Assembly: GCA_964531805.1 (NCBI GenBank)
Contig: CAZHGE010000003.1
Coordinates: forward strand, 1-64,000
Origin: RGIG8767 sp964531805
GTDB lineage: Bacteria; Bacillota; Clostridia; Lachnospirales; Lachnospiraceae
Reading direction: 5' to 3'
DNA: 64,000 nt
Part shown: in pieces, positions 26,671-35,598 of the stretch
Position numbering within the stretch: the first letter of the stretch is position 1
Layout of the letters: each line of letters begins with the position of its first letter
Notes under the pieces: generated by a model
What the model was told of the DNA's origin: nothing
Seen by the model: the letters and a program-made list of their open reading frames with translations, nothing else
Database searches by the model: none
Position numbers and translations under genes: made by a program

Positions 26671-27675
26671 TTACTCTAAATGAACCGTCTTTAATAATTC
26701 CTGAATCTCTTCTACGGATAACCATTCCGTATTGTTATCCGAACTATAAGAGAATCCATATTCTACTTTCTTACCTCTTGGATCCGGCTTCTGTCTGTCA
26801 TTCCATACCATTTGCGGATAAACAATAAAATGTTTATCAAACTCATATGTGGTCATAGAATCTTCTACAGTTACCATAATCTCATGGAGTTTTTCACCCT
26901 CACGGATGCCCACCTCCGGCATCTTACATCCCGGCATCATAGCCTGCGCAAGATCTGTAATCTTAAAGGACGGAATCTTACTAATGAAAGTCTCACCGCC
27001 ATTTGCTTCTTCTAAAGCTTTGATTACCAGTTTAACACCTTCTGTCAAACTAATCCAGAAACGGGTCATACGATAATCCGTAATTGGTAATTCATTACCA
27101 CCGTTTTTGATAATATTATGGAAAAATGGAATAACGGAGCCACGGCTGCCTGCTACGTTACCATAACGAACGATGGAAAAATTCACATCCTTGCTTCCCG
27201 CATAAGCATTGGCTGCAATGAAAAGTTTGTCCGAAACTAACTTTGTTCCGCCGTATAAGTTAACAGGGTTAACCGCTTTGTCAGTAGATAACGCAACCAC
27301 TTTTTTTACATTACAGTCAAGAGCTGCTTCAATAATATTCATAGCTCCATTGATATTCGTCTTAATTGCCTCATTTGGATTGTATTCACACGCAGGAACC
27401 TGTTTCATAGCAGCTGCATGAATAATGTAATCTACACCATAGCAGGCACGTTTGAAACGATCCAAATCCCTAACATCTCCAATAAAGAAACGGAGTTTCT
27501 TCTCATAGCCCTTCTGATAACTTCTAAACTCATTTTCCATCATCCACTGCTTAAATTCATCACGTGAATAAATGATAATTTTCTTCACATCGTAATGTTC
27601 TAAAACATATTTTGTAAAACATTTACCAAAAGAACCTGTTCCTCCAGTAATCAGTATCGTCTTATTCGTTAACAT
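26671..27675 (-). CDS. pseB: UDP-GlcNAc 4,6-dehydratase (inverting)
   Basis: 334 residues, soluble short-chain dehydrogenase that starts pseudaminic acid synthesis by turning UDP-GlcNAc into the 4-keto-6-deoxy-L-altro sugar. NADP site GGTGSFGKCF at 11-20; catalytic STDKAVNPVNLYGGTK with Thr131, Asp132, Lys133, Tyr141 and Lys145, exactly the PseB pattern. The ATG at 27675 has GGAGG five bases upstream; an upstream in-frame start at 27744 lies before the predicted transcript leader hairpin and is not credible. A good promoter is present just upstream. Confidence 0.95.
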   Translation of the reverse strand: MLTNKTILITGGTGSFGKCFTKYVLEHYDVKKIIIYSRDEFKQWMMENEFRSYQKGYEKKLRFFIGDVRDLDRFKRACYGVDYIIHAAAMKQVPACEYNPNEAIKTNINGAMNIIEAALDCNVKKVVALSTDKAVNPVNLYGGTKLVSDKLFIAANAYAGSKDVNFSIVRYGNVAGSRGSVIPFFHNIIKNGGNELPITDYRMTRFWISLTEGVKLVIKALEEANGGETFISKIPSFKITDLAQAMMPGCKMPEVGIREGEKLHEIMVTVEDSMTTYEFDKHFIVYPQMVWNDRQKPDPRGKKVEYGFSYSSDNNTEWLSVEEIQELLKTVHLE

Positions 27676-27755
27676 TTCAACCTCCAAAATCCTTATAACT
27701 GCACCTTTAGTGCAATATCTGTTCCAATCTACTGTCCTACTCAAAACGCAAGTTG

Positions 27756-27784
27756 ATTATAGCACACTCCTTATTATCTTGCAA
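27756..27784 (-). promoter_or_regulatory. Promoter for pseB-pseC
   Basis: Minus strand TTGCAA (27779-27784), 17-base spacer, TATAAT (27756-27761) with TG one base before (extended -10). The -35 overlaps the last codons of the upstream GT2 gene. A small hairpin with GCAC/GTGC arms (27701-27713) lies in the leader. Confidence 0.8.
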
Positions 27785-28769
27785 TTTGTTTAAAAAATGC
27801 ATGCACCTGCCTTACCTTCCTTGGTGCCATCGCCAGCAAAAGCAAATAAATCTTATTCTTTGTAGTCAGGTAAGAGTTGCCCAGCATACTTCCCACATTT
27901 CTGCGAAGATAAGAAACAATCTCTTTATAAACAGTATTCTCCTTTTTCATCTGTGCAATGGGAATATGCAAAAGATAGTCCAACCGCTGGAAGCATCCAA
28001 AACGGAACGCCACAGATATTAATTCCGGATACTGGTCCTTTACCAGATTCATAACCACATCCGCATTTTCTACATTATCTGAAAACACTCTGGAAAAATC
28101 ATTTTTATCTTTTTTACGACTGTTACTTCCAATGCGATAAAATACATGATAACACTGCTTTGGAAAAATCACCAATTTATCAATTTTATGAAGCATATGG
28201 GTTAAAAGATAAAAATCTTCGTTCAATTTCCCTTCCGGGAATGCCAGTCCATCAAATAAAGTCTTCTTTGTTAACCGGGTGCAAAAAGAAGCATCCCCTC
28301 TATGCATCAAGAGTTCATTCATCATTTCCTGCGGGGTAATCATCCATTCTTCCTTTGGTGGTATACACACATCCGGCATACGGCTGCCCTCTTCGTCAAC
28401 CTCATCCCGGGAAATCTGAACCATCTCAAGTCCATATCTTACAATACCATCTGCTAATAGTTCATACATGTCTGGCTCAATATAATCATCACTGTCAATA
28501 AATCCCAAATATTCACCCTTGGCTTCCCGGATTCCAAGATTCCTCGCAGATGATGACCCGCCGTTTTTCTTATGAAACACCCTGATTCTTGTGTCCTCTT
28601 TCGCCAGTTTTTCGCAAAGTTCCCCACTCCCATCCGTGGACCCATCATCCACCAGAAGGATTTCGAGATTTTGATACGTCTGATTCATGATAGACCTGAC
28701 GCAGCGGTCTAGATATTCTTTTATGTTATACACCGGCACAATAACCGATATCAAAAAACTATCACTCAT
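27774..28769 (-). CDS. GT2 family glycosyltransferase
   Basis: 331 residues. GT-A domain opening ISVIVPVYNIKEYLDRCVRS, nucleotide site LLVDDGSTDGSGELC (about 38-52), GGSSSARNLGIREAKGEYLG and the metal motif FIDSDDYIEPDMY (about 94-106). The C-terminal part is helical, with no membrane span. It lies between structured repeat A and the pse genes. AGAGG precedes the ATG by eight bases. A transferase for a glycan repeat unit; donor and linkage unknown. Confidence 0.88.
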   Translation of the reverse strand: MSDSFLISVIVPVYNIKEYLDRCVRSIMNQTYQNLEILLVDDGSTDGSGELCEKLAKEDTRIRVFHKKNGGSSSARNLGIREAKGEYLGFIDSDDYIEPDMYELLADGIVRYGLEMVQISRDEVDEEGSRMPDVCIPPKEEWMITPQEMMNELLMHRGDASFCTRLTKKTLFDGLAFPEGKLNEDFYLLTHMLHKIDKLVIFPKQCYHVFYRIGSNSRKKDKNDFSRVFSDNVENADVVMNLVKDQYPELISVAFRFGCFQRLDYLLHIPIAQMKKENTVYKEIVSYLRRNVGSMLGNSYLTTKNKIYLLLLAMAPRKVRQVHAFFKQIAR

Positions 28770-28783
28770 ACGTTTTCCTCTTA

Positions 28784-28955
28784 ATTACGAATATCTAATT
28801 GGTGTACAAATTGAGTACATCCATGCGCAGGTGCTTTGAAGCCGTCGGTACTTAGGCTGCGTTTTTTGCAGCCTTATGTACCGCTACGAGCTGAAAGCAG
28901 CGAGAGCGTGCCTGCATTGGAGTACTCAATTTGTACACCATTAGGACTTCGTAAT
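28784..28955 (-). repeat. Structured interspersed repeat, copy A
   Basis: A large imperfect palindrome between two glycosyltransferase genes. Outer arms: 28795-28818 pairs with 28922-28944 with a single bulge, and after a three-base internal loop ATTACGAA (28784-28791) pairs with 28948-28955. The right arm contains the end of the GT4 coding region. Read on the minus strand the centre has GCAGGCACGCTCTCGC, GCTCGTAGCGGTAC, an inner hairpin AGGCTGC/GCAGCCT with loop AAAAAAC, then AGTACCGACGGCTTC and AAAGCACCTGC. Copy B repeats these blocks nearly base for base but with different arms and hairpin. No transposase or open frame lies inside it. Confidence 0.85.
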
Positions 28956-30119
28956 AACCCGATACATCCTCCGGGGTGAAATCACTGGTGCCACACTGAG
29001 CGGTCCGCTTGCAGGCGGATCCATTACACCCTTCTGCCAGTTTTCATAAAACCGCAGAATCTGAGCAGCCGCATTTTCCGCATTCCACTCTGTTACTATG
29101 GCTTGATAAGCAGCCTTTCCATACTGTGTAATCAGTTCTTTATTTTCAAACAAGGATAACACACAAGAAAGAAAATCTTCATATTTCCCTTCTTTGTAAA
29201 TTAAACCATTCTTTTTATGCTGTACCAAAAACGGCGCTGCTCCCACTTCGGAATTGACAACCTCCGCACAGCCGCTGTTCATAGCTTCATTTACAACCGC
29301 ACCCCAGCCCTCTAAATGATTGCTGGTAAACAAATGGATATGACTCTGTTCCATAATCTCGCGCACTTTTGCCGGTGACTGAAAACCATACATCGTAATT
29401 TCCTCTGTCAGTCCCCACTGTTCTCTCTGTTTTAGCAATTCCTCTTCCAACTCACCGCTTCCTACAAAATGGATGTGGAATAAATATCCTCTTTCTTTTA
29501 GATCCTTTGCCAGCTTTGTCACAAACTCTGGATGTTTAAGCGGCATAAAACGTCCTGCCCATACGATTTGTACGGTATCCAGAGACGGCTTATTTTCAAA
29601 CAAACTATTTCCTTCAAAAACTTTCGTTTCCGGAAAATAACCAAAGCGGTACATCTTATTTGGATATGCACGTACAATATGAAAATCTGACGGCACATAA
29701 GCACCATAACAGAGAAGATACACATTCCCATTACGGTATCTTGTATGCTCTCTATACTTCCGTAGAAGCCCTCTTGGCGAAACAGCTTTATACTGCCCTT
29801 CTCTGTATAATCGTTCACTCATGCGGATTGTAAATTTCCCTGCATCCAAACGAGGCTTAATCAATTCTTCCCTTTCCTGCCAGCCAACCAATAGAATATC
29901 ACTGTCCATAATCAACTGTTTACAGGCTTCTTCCTCTTCGTAAACCAGTTTTACATAGGAAAGTGATTTCGGATCCAGTCCCCATCCCATCTTCACACGT
30001 TCTTCTTCCATGGGTTCTGTCTGAATAAAATAATATTCAACCCCTTCCGTATTACAAAAAGCATTGGAAAAAGGAATCTGATGATGATTGATGTAATTGC
30101 TGATCATCGTAACTTTCAT
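28941..30119 (-). CDS. GT4 family glycosyltransferase
   Basis: 392 residues, GT-B fold. N-terminal MISNYINHHQIPFSNAF binds acceptor; the C-terminal domain has TVQIVWAGRFMPLKHPEFV (about 195-213), HFVGSGELEEEL and EGWGAVVNEAMNSG (about 298-311), the E-x7-E donor motif of GT4. It is cytosolic and probably adds a sugar to a lipid-linked repeat unit. It is the last gene of the five-gene cassette bounded by repeats A and B; its last codons form part of the right arm of repeat A. Donor unknown. Confidence 0.87.
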   Translation of the reverse strand: MKVTMISNYINHHQIPFSNAFCNTEGVEYYFIQTEPMEEERVKMGWGLDPKSLSYVKLVYEEEEACKQLIMDSDILLVGWQEREELIKPRLDAGKFTIRMSERLYREGQYKAVSPRGLLRKYREHTRYRNGNVYLLCYGAYVPSDFHIVRAYPNKMYRFGYFPETKVFEGNSLFENKPSLDTVQIVWAGRFMPLKHPEFVTKLAKDLKERGYLFHIHFVGSGELEEELLKQREQWGLTEEITMYGFQSPAKVREIMEQSHIHLFTSNHLEGWGAVVNEAMNSGCAEVVNSEVGAAPFLVQHKKNGLIYKEGKYEDFLSCVLSLFENKELITQYGKAAYQAIVTEWNAENAAAQILRFYENWQKGVMDPPASGPLSVAPVISPRRMYRVITKS

Positions 30120-30183
30120 AGATAAACATTCCCTCTAAAAATGTAACTTAAATTGTAAGTTTATAAATAATATATTTTTACTC

Positions 30184-31488
30184 TTACTTTTCTGCCCGTT
30201 TTTCGATTTCACGGTAAATCTCTTTTAACCGGTTAAAATTTGTTTCCGGATTATGTGCCGCTCTCGCTCGTAAAACCGCCGCTTTTGCCAAACGTCCTGA
30301 CATTGGCAGCACACTTTCATCCTTCCACAATTCGATTATAGTACGTGCTAATTCTTCCACGTCGTTACCCGTATAAAGCAAACCTTCCTTACGATCCGTA
30401 ATCATGGACGGAATTCCTCCCACTCTGGCTGCCACTACCGGTGTTCCTAACAACATTGCTTCCGCCACTGAGTTTGGCGAATTTTCCAATACAGAAGGAC
30501 AAATAAATGTATGGCATTTCAAATACTGCTCTTTCATCTGCTCAGCAGATAATCTGCCTAAAAATACGATTTTATCCTCTAACGCATATTCCCTTATCAA
30601 TTTTTCCAGATATTTTGCATATGCCGATATTTTCAATCGGTTAATAATACCGTTTCCACGCAGAATGTTATTTCCTGATACCATAACCCTTGTATCCGGA
30701 AACTCTTTCAAAATAGCAGGCAATGCCTGTAACAGATAATGAAATCCCTTAATCGGATAATCTGCCTGGCTGACAAATATCTGATGCTTATTGCACTTAT
30801 CCAAACTCCATGCTCCCTCATAAAAGCATGGACGCATAGTCTCATTCATCGGATAATAAACCGCATCCGGGTTTACACTCTCCATGAAAGCTTTATCAAA
30901 CTCCGTTCTTCCTGTAATATTTCCGGCAATGCGTGTTGTTTTGATTTCCATTTCACCACGCTTGGTATATTTTTCTTTCTGCTGTAAAATACTATCCTTT
31001 TTTACAATGTCACGGAAGGTCCGGCTCTCATACACTTCCTTGGGAAGATCAGCAAGATACTGCTCTGCATACCAGGAAATCACGCCTTGAATTCCCACTA
31101 ACAGCCTATCAGGATGCGGATACACCCTTGCCATCGAAAGTGCGTGTGGATATTCCGTTCCAAATACATGCACTACATCCGGCTTAAACTGATCAATAAT
31201 CTCTTCCATACGACGTTCTAAATCTGGCTGATATTGTTCCAGTCTGCCCATATCCTCATAGAATCCATAACATTCCACCGGCATATTGTTAAAAACATAC
31301 ACATCATGAAAATGTGCCAGATTCTCATTTGCCGGAAACGCAATTCCCAGCGTAATTCCACTCTCTTTTCCTTCTGCGATTAGACGGGTTAAGATCCCCG
31401 TAATCCATCCTTCTTTTACATTGCTTTCCAAATGCAGTTTTTCTGCCACCATAGGAAGCATAATATTACACAACCATAAAACTCTCAT
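30184..31488 (-). CDS. GT4 family glycosyltransferase
   Basis: About 434 residues, GT-B fold. N-terminal domain RVLWLCNIMLPMVAEKL; C-terminal domain with QIFVSQADYPIKGFHYLL, DKIVFLGRLSAEQMKEQY and PSVLENSPNSVAEAMLLG, where ENSPNSVAE is the E-x7-E motif. The ATG at 31488 follows AAAGG at six bases; a longer in-frame version starting at 31518 has no ribosome site. It belongs to the cassette between the two inverted structured repeats. It likely builds part of the polymerised repeat unit. Confidence 0.88.
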   Translation of the reverse strand: MRVLWLCNIMLPMVAEKLHLESNVKEGWITGILTRLIAEGKESGITLGIAFPANENLAHFHDVYVFNNMPVECYGFYEDMGRLEQYQPDLERRMEEIIDQFKPDVVHVFGTEYPHALSMARVYPHPDRLLVGIQGVISWYAEQYLADLPKEVYESRTFRDIVKKDSILQQKEKYTKRGEMEIKTTRIAGNITGRTEFDKAFMESVNPDAVYYPMNETMRPCFYEGAWSLDKCNKHQIFVSQADYPIKGFHYLLQALPAILKEFPDTRVMVSGNNILRGNGIINRLKISAYAKYLEKLIREYALEDKIVFLGRLSAEQMKEQYLKCHTFICPSVLENSPNSVAEAMLLGTPVVAARVGGIPSMITDRKEGLLYTGNDVEELARTIIELWKDESVLPMSGRLAKAAVLRARAAHNPETNFNRLKEIYREIEKRAEK

Positions 31489-31544
31489 AACAAACCTTTC
31501 TCCATTGCCAACTGCCAATGAACTTTCATCGGTTATTACATTAC

Positions 31545-32396
31545 TTATCTTCTGCCGTAAATCATAGATTTCACCGCGTTATACACTTTGGACAGTCTTG
31601 GACTTTCTGCTATTTTCCCCCTCAGTCCGGATAATGTCATAATCATAATCAAACGATACTTAACTGCTTTTTTTCCCAAATATTTTGACGTTATTTCCTT
31701 ATGCTGCGCAGCTGACTTTTTTCGATTTTCCTTTGTTTCCGAATAACCGCCGCCTTCGTATACACATACCGTAACCGGCATAGAATAAGCACGAGCTCTT
31801 TCCTCATAAATACAAAATAAAAAATGTTCATAATCCGCACGAACCGTATACTCAGGCAGATATGCCCGTTTTACAAACAAACGTCTGTCATAAAAACACA
31901 CCTGATGACAAGGCACATTCCGGTAACAGGTAAAATCATTGATCTGCGGTGCAGAAGTCACAATACTGTTTTGCAGCAGATTGAATTGATTTCCATAAAA
32001 AATGGCTGGTGTCTGAAATTCATGATCGGTGCTGGCAACACCAGCTGTTTTTTTCTGTTCTTCTATATAATCCGCAGTTTTTTGCAAGACTTCTTTATCA
32101 AAAAAGAGATCTCCGCAATTTAAAAACTGTACATATTTTCCATTCACATAGGACACTGCCTGATTCATTCCATCGTAAATACTTTTATCCGGCTGTGTGA
32201 TCAAACGAATCTGTGGATACTTTTCCAAGATACCTTCCTCTGTTAAAAAATTCAGAGAACCATCCTTCGAACCGCCATCCTTTATGATGACCTCATAATC
32301 TGAAAATGTTTGATCCAGAATACTGCTAAGCGTTTGTTTCAAACGTTCTCCCGGATTCAGGGAAACAACAATAATACTAAAGAACTTCATTTGCAT
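31545..32396 (-). CDS. GT2 family glycosyltransferase, WcaE-like
   Basis: 283 residues. FFSIIVVSLNPGERLKQTL opens the GT-A domain; VIIKDGGSKDGSLNFL (about 36-51), ITQPDKSIYDGMNQAV (about 67-82) and FLNCGDLFFDKEVL (about 95-108) match the WcaE-like subgroup, where GD replaces the usual DxD. Soluble, no membrane segment. Its start overlaps the end of the EpsG gene by 20 bases, so translation is coupled. It is part of the cassette between repeats A and B. Donor not predictable. Confidence 0.87.
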   Translation of the reverse strand: MQMKFFSIIVVSLNPGERLKQTLSSILDQTFSDYEVIIKDGGSKDGSLNFLTEEGILEKYPQIRLITQPDKSIYDGMNQAVSYVNGKYVQFLNCGDLFFDKEVLQKTADYIEEQKKTAGVASTDHEFQTPAIFYGNQFNLLQNSIVTSAPQINDFTCYRNVPCHQVCFYDRRLFVKRAYLPEYTVRADYEHFLFCIYEERARAYSMPVTVCVYEGGGYSETKENRKKSAAQHKEITSKYLGKKAVKYRLIMIMTLSGLRGKIAESPRLSKVYNAVKSMIYGRR

Positions 32397-33501
32397 AAAG
32401 ATATTCCTTCATTCCATCTATAATCCATGTCTTATAGGGCAGTACACGAACCGCCTCATCAGATGCGGTTTTCAAAAAATAGAAAAAATAGAATAATCCA
32501 ATTCCAATGGTAACCATCGTAATCCATTTTTTCTTTTTAACATCCGGTATCTTAGTGATTACCGCTGGTACCAATAACAAATGCGGCACCATCAAATAGT
32601 AGCTGAAACGATCCAGCAATGGGATATAATAACCGCACACATATAACAAAATTGCCATTATGTTTAAATTAAAGCAGATACGGTTACGATCATTATCTTT
32701 AATTACTGCTTTATAAAAACAGATGCACAAAAACAGCACTAAGATACATCTGCCAATATTGGGCAGGTTACTTAAAATGTTTCCTCCTCCATTTAAATAG
32801 CTGGTATTTTCATAGGAGGGATATAATTTAACCGCAATCCACATAACAAGATCTTTTCCCAAAAAGACCGCGAAGCTTCCTATGAATACCAAAGCATACT
32901 GCCATTTCTTTTTAAGGTAAAATGCAAGCAGATACAATGGTATTACTACAAGCACGGATTTATGAAAAAATGCCGCCGCAGCAATCAACAGAATAAATTT
33001 TATATACTGTTTACGCGCCACATACCGGATCGAGAACAGCGCCACCGCTAGAATAAAATAATAGCGCACCGTATTAAAGGTACGGAAATACAAGCCAAGT
33101 GTCATAAACAAAAACATGGATAAGAAGAAGCTGTCACTATCTTCATGAAATGTTTTCACAAACACGGCAATGGTTGCAAATGCAAATACCGCAAACACCG
33201 CAATATAATTTTCATGTCCAAGTATCGTGTAAATTATTTTTATCAGATAATTAAATCCGGGCTCCGTTACCACATAGCCGTTTACCCAGACCTCATGAAA
33301 CGTAACCGCATAGGTTTTATAATCATTTCCCACTTCCCCACGCAGCGCGGACAGCAAAAAAAGAATATTAAAAACAGCAATGAGACACACCCAGCTAAGG
33401 GCCTGTCTCCTTGTCGTTCCATATGTAGTTAATGCCTGTTTCTGACAGACAAAATACGACAGCAGAATCGTCACTGCCGTTACTACAATATATAAAATCA
33501 T
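32377..33501 (-). CDS. EpsG-family membrane protein, probable repeat-unit polymerase
   Basis: 374 residues with about ten membrane segments. LSALRGEVGNDYKTYAVTF (about 51-69) is the EpsG signature, in which an Arg and the G-x-D-Y motif follow the second helix. FRTFNTVRYYFILAVALF in the middle also fits. The family acts as a Wzy-like polymerase that links lipid-carried repeat units outside the membrane. It is surrounded by GT2 and GT4 genes and lies near a Wzz-like gene, as in Wzx/Wzy loci. GGAG sits six bases before the ATG. Confidence 0.87.
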   Translation of the reverse strand: MILYIVVTAVTILLSYFVCQKQALTTYGTTRRQALSWVCLIAVFNILFLLSALRGEVGNDYKTYAVTFHEVWVNGYVVTEPGFNYLIKIIYTILGHENYIAVFAVFAFATIAVFVKTFHEDSDSFFLSMFLFMTLGLYFRTFNTVRYYFILAVALFSIRYVARKQYIKFILLIAAAAFFHKSVLVVIPLYLLAFYLKKKWQYALVFIGSFAVFLGKDLVMWIAVKLYPSYENTSYLNGGGNILSNLPNIGRCILVLFLCICFYKAVIKDNDRNRICFNLNIMAILLYVCGYYIPLLDRFSYYLMVPHLLLVPAVITKIPDVKKKKWITMVTIGIGLFYFFYFLKTASDEAVRVLPYKTWIIDGMKEYLYANEVL

Positions 33502-33510
33502 TATAATCTC

Positions 33511-34293
33511 CTAAAATTCCCGAAATCCATTTTTCATCAAAGAATATGCCTGTTTCATGGAAATCGGATATTCCTCTTTAAACATGATATCTCTATGTTT
33601 AATCAAAAACCGAAGGGCAAAAGGAGCTGCCATACAACCATATAAATATTGATACAAAACACCTCTGTCAAAAAAGAATTTTTCGTTATAACCGTTAAAC
33701 CACGTGGACGGTCTTGGCACTTCATTTCCAATCGTTACCGGAACTGCCATAGCCTTCATTCCTTTTTTCAAGCAATCCCGGATAAAAATACTGTCTTCTC
33801 CATTGCTGTATTTTGCACCGCCTCCAAACAGTAAAGAAAAGGTCACGTTGGATCTATGAAGTTTCTCCCTGCGGATAGCAAAGCTATAGGTTGGATACCT
33901 GCCACAGTTATACCATTTTACATTGGTTTCTGTTTCTGTATGGTAAGTGGCCCGATCCTCAGTTACATTCATATTAAATAAAAGAAAATCTTTATCCGGA
34001 TGCTTTTCAAACTGCTCCATGATTTTCTGCGCATATCCGTCTTCATACACAATGTCTTCATCCGAAAATAAAACGATATCTGCTGTAGCACGAAGAAGAG
34101 CATTATTCCGTGATAAGCCCACTCCTTTTTCCGCAAAACTGTAGCAGCAGATTTTGTGGCCCCGATGCTCGTACTCCAGATATCCATTTGTATCGCACTG
34201 GTTAATCACAATCGCATCAGTCTGGAGGTTCATTTTCTCCGCGATGGTTTCCATATTCTGTTTTACGCAGGATACCAAGGTTTGTATGGTCAT
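33511..34293 (-). CDS. GT-A type glycosyltransferase, GT2-like
   Basis: About 260 residues from the ATG at 34293, which follows AAAGGAG at four bases; an open frame extends upstream to 34365 but runs into structured repeat B. Seen: TIQTLVSCVKQNMETIAEKM, GVGLSRNNALLRATADIV and LFSDEDIVYEDGY, a DxD-like metal site, then FGGGAKYSNGEDSIFIRDC with the acidic acceptor-side motif. Similar proteins occur next to EpsG polymerases. Cytosolic. It is the first gene of the cassette; no convincing promoter is seen between Wzz and this gene, so read-through across repeat B is expected. Confidence 0.83.
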   Translation of the reverse strand: MTIQTLVSCVKQNMETIAEKMNLQTDAIVINQCDTNGYLEYEHRGHKICCYSFAEKGVGLSRNNALLRATADIVLFSDEDIVYEDGYAQKIMEQFEKHPDKDFLLFNMNVTEDRATYHTETETNVKWYNCGRYPTYSFAIRREKLHRSNVTFSLLFGGGAKYSNGEDSIFIRDCLKKGMKAMAVPVTIGNEVPRPSTWFNGYNEKFFFDRGVLYQYLYGCMAAPFALRFLIKHRDIMFKEEYPISMKQAYSLMKNGFREF

Positions 34294-34320
34294 GGGACTC
34301 CTTTCATTCCACAATCCCAC

Positions 34321-34476
34321 GGCACATGGAACTTCACACTTCATGCAGGCACGCTCTCGCGACACAATTTATTGTGTTGCTTGCAGCTCGTAGCGGTACA
34401 TAAGACGCCACAGAACGGCGTCTAAGTACCGACGGCTTCAAAGCACCTGCGTATGAAGTTGTGAAGTTCTAGTGCC
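34321..34476 (+). repeat. Structured interspersed repeat, copy B (inverted relative to copy A)
   Basis: Outer arms 34321-34349 and 34446-34476 are complementary with small bulges (GGCAC...GAACTTCACA...CTTCAT...GCAGG). Inside, on the plus strand: GCAGGCACGCTCTCGC (34345-34360), a side hairpin GACACAAT/ATTGTGTT (34361-34378), GCTCGTAGCGGTACATAAG, the inner hairpin AGACGCC/GGCGTCT with loop ACAGAAC, and AGTACCGACGGCTTC leading to AAAGCACCTGC. Copy A carries the same blocks on the opposite strand. The 57 bases between this element and the Wzz-like gene are AT-rich with no clear promoter. Confidence 0.85.
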
Positions 34477-34533
34477 ATATAGATTATCGTATTTTAAAAT
34501 GTATCACCACATTAACATCTGTACTTTTAGATA

Positions 34534-35598
34534 CTATTTATTTTTTATGCTATAATATTTTTTCAAAAATTTGTCGTCAGCGTCGTAGACGATAACGCCC
34601 GATATTTTGCAGTCTTGTTTTTCTAAAAACGAAAGAATTTTTTCGATTACCCGACCATTTTTGTTTCCCCATGGGATCATGAGGATAGCTCCATTGCTTG
34701 CTCTAAGAGCGTTCAAGTCATCTCCCTGTAACGAGAGACTTCCTTCTATACTGTTACAAAGAGTTTTTATTTCATCCAAAAGAAGTTTCTGTTTTTCTTC
34801 CGTTGTATATTTATCCGTGCTATTGCCCATAGCTGCGAATGCAAGGTAATAACCTCCACTTTCTTTTAGCAGATAGTTTAAGTTGGCTTCCAGTTCTTGT
34901 TTGCATAAGTTGGAACCACTACGGGTCAGCATGCCTAGAAAAGGAATGTTGAAGCGGGATGTAAAGTCTGTTTCCACATAAATGGAGTCATCTAAAATGT
35001 AGTGGATGGAGCATAGGATGAGTGCTAAAACAAATCCGATTACTGCACCAATCACCGCTATGTTCGGTGTCAGATTTTTTTCTACAACAGGCACACAGTC
35101 TTCCATACTCCATATTTCAATTTTATGGAAAAGATTTACTTTATCAGGAAAAGTTTCCAAACTGTGGGTATACGCACGTGCAATGGCTTCTGCTCTTTCC
35201 GGTACTAAATGAGTGGAATACACCGTTAAAATTCGATAGTCGCCTAACATCTCACCGGTAACACTGGCTTTGATTTCTTCTTTTGTATAATCATCGGGTA
35301 AAACCTCCAATGCCGCATCTACAAAAGGATCATCCCGAAGGATCGTATCCCATGTGTAGGCATTATAATTATGCACACCGTCTGGATAATCTTCTAAATT
35401 AAAATGTAAATAGTAATCACTGCTGACACGATAAAACTGACCTTCACTGTTTAAAGCACGGACTACCTGATAAATCCCTGCCGCAATTGCTGCGCACGAT
35501 GCTGTCAGCGTAATAATCAGCCAAATCCGCTCCCAATATAACAGCCAGATTTTCTTCCAGTTTATCTGCTGCTGCATATAACCGTTTTCTTTTTCCAT
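34534..35598 (-). CDS. Wzz/YveK-like chain-length protein with degenerate kinase-like tail
   Basis: 354 residues. The Wzz domain has membrane helices near 22-45 and 176-196 enclosing an external region of about 130 residues; the second helix is preceded by a Pro/Asn segment (NLTPNIAVIGAVIG). The cytosolic tail (about 215-354) follows the layout of a bacterial tyrosine kinase: a strand YYLAFAAMGNS where Walker A should be, then GAILMIPWGNKNGRVIEKI and ISGVIVYDADDKFLKKYY. No G-K-S/T P-loop is present, so ATP hydrolysis is not expected. It likely sets chain length with the EpsG polymerase. The kinase comparison is my inference from pattern. TAA of the upstream gene joins directly to the ATG. Confidence 0.82.
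   Translation of the reverse strand: MEKENGYMQQQINWKKIWLLYWERIWLIITLTASCAAIAAGIYQVVRALNSEGQFYRVSSDYYLHFNLEDYPDGVHNYNAYTWDTILRDDPFVDAALEVLPDDYTKEEIKASVTGEMLGDYRILTVYSTHLVPERAEAIARAYTHSLETFPDKVNLFHKIEIWSMEDCVPVVEKNLTPNIAVIGAVIGFVLALILCSIHYILDDSIYVETDFTSRFNIPFLGMLTRSGSNLCKQELEANLNYLLKESGGYYLAFAAMGNSTDKYTTEEKQKLLLDEIKTLCNSIEGSLSLQGDDLNALRASNGAILMIPWGNKNGRVIEKILSFLEKQDCKISGVIVYDADDKFLKKYYSIKNK

Noticed and set aside
34545..34560. TATAAT-like sequence on the plus strand near the Wzz gene end
   Set aside because: It points away from repeat B into the Wzz gene antisense strand and has no -35 partner.
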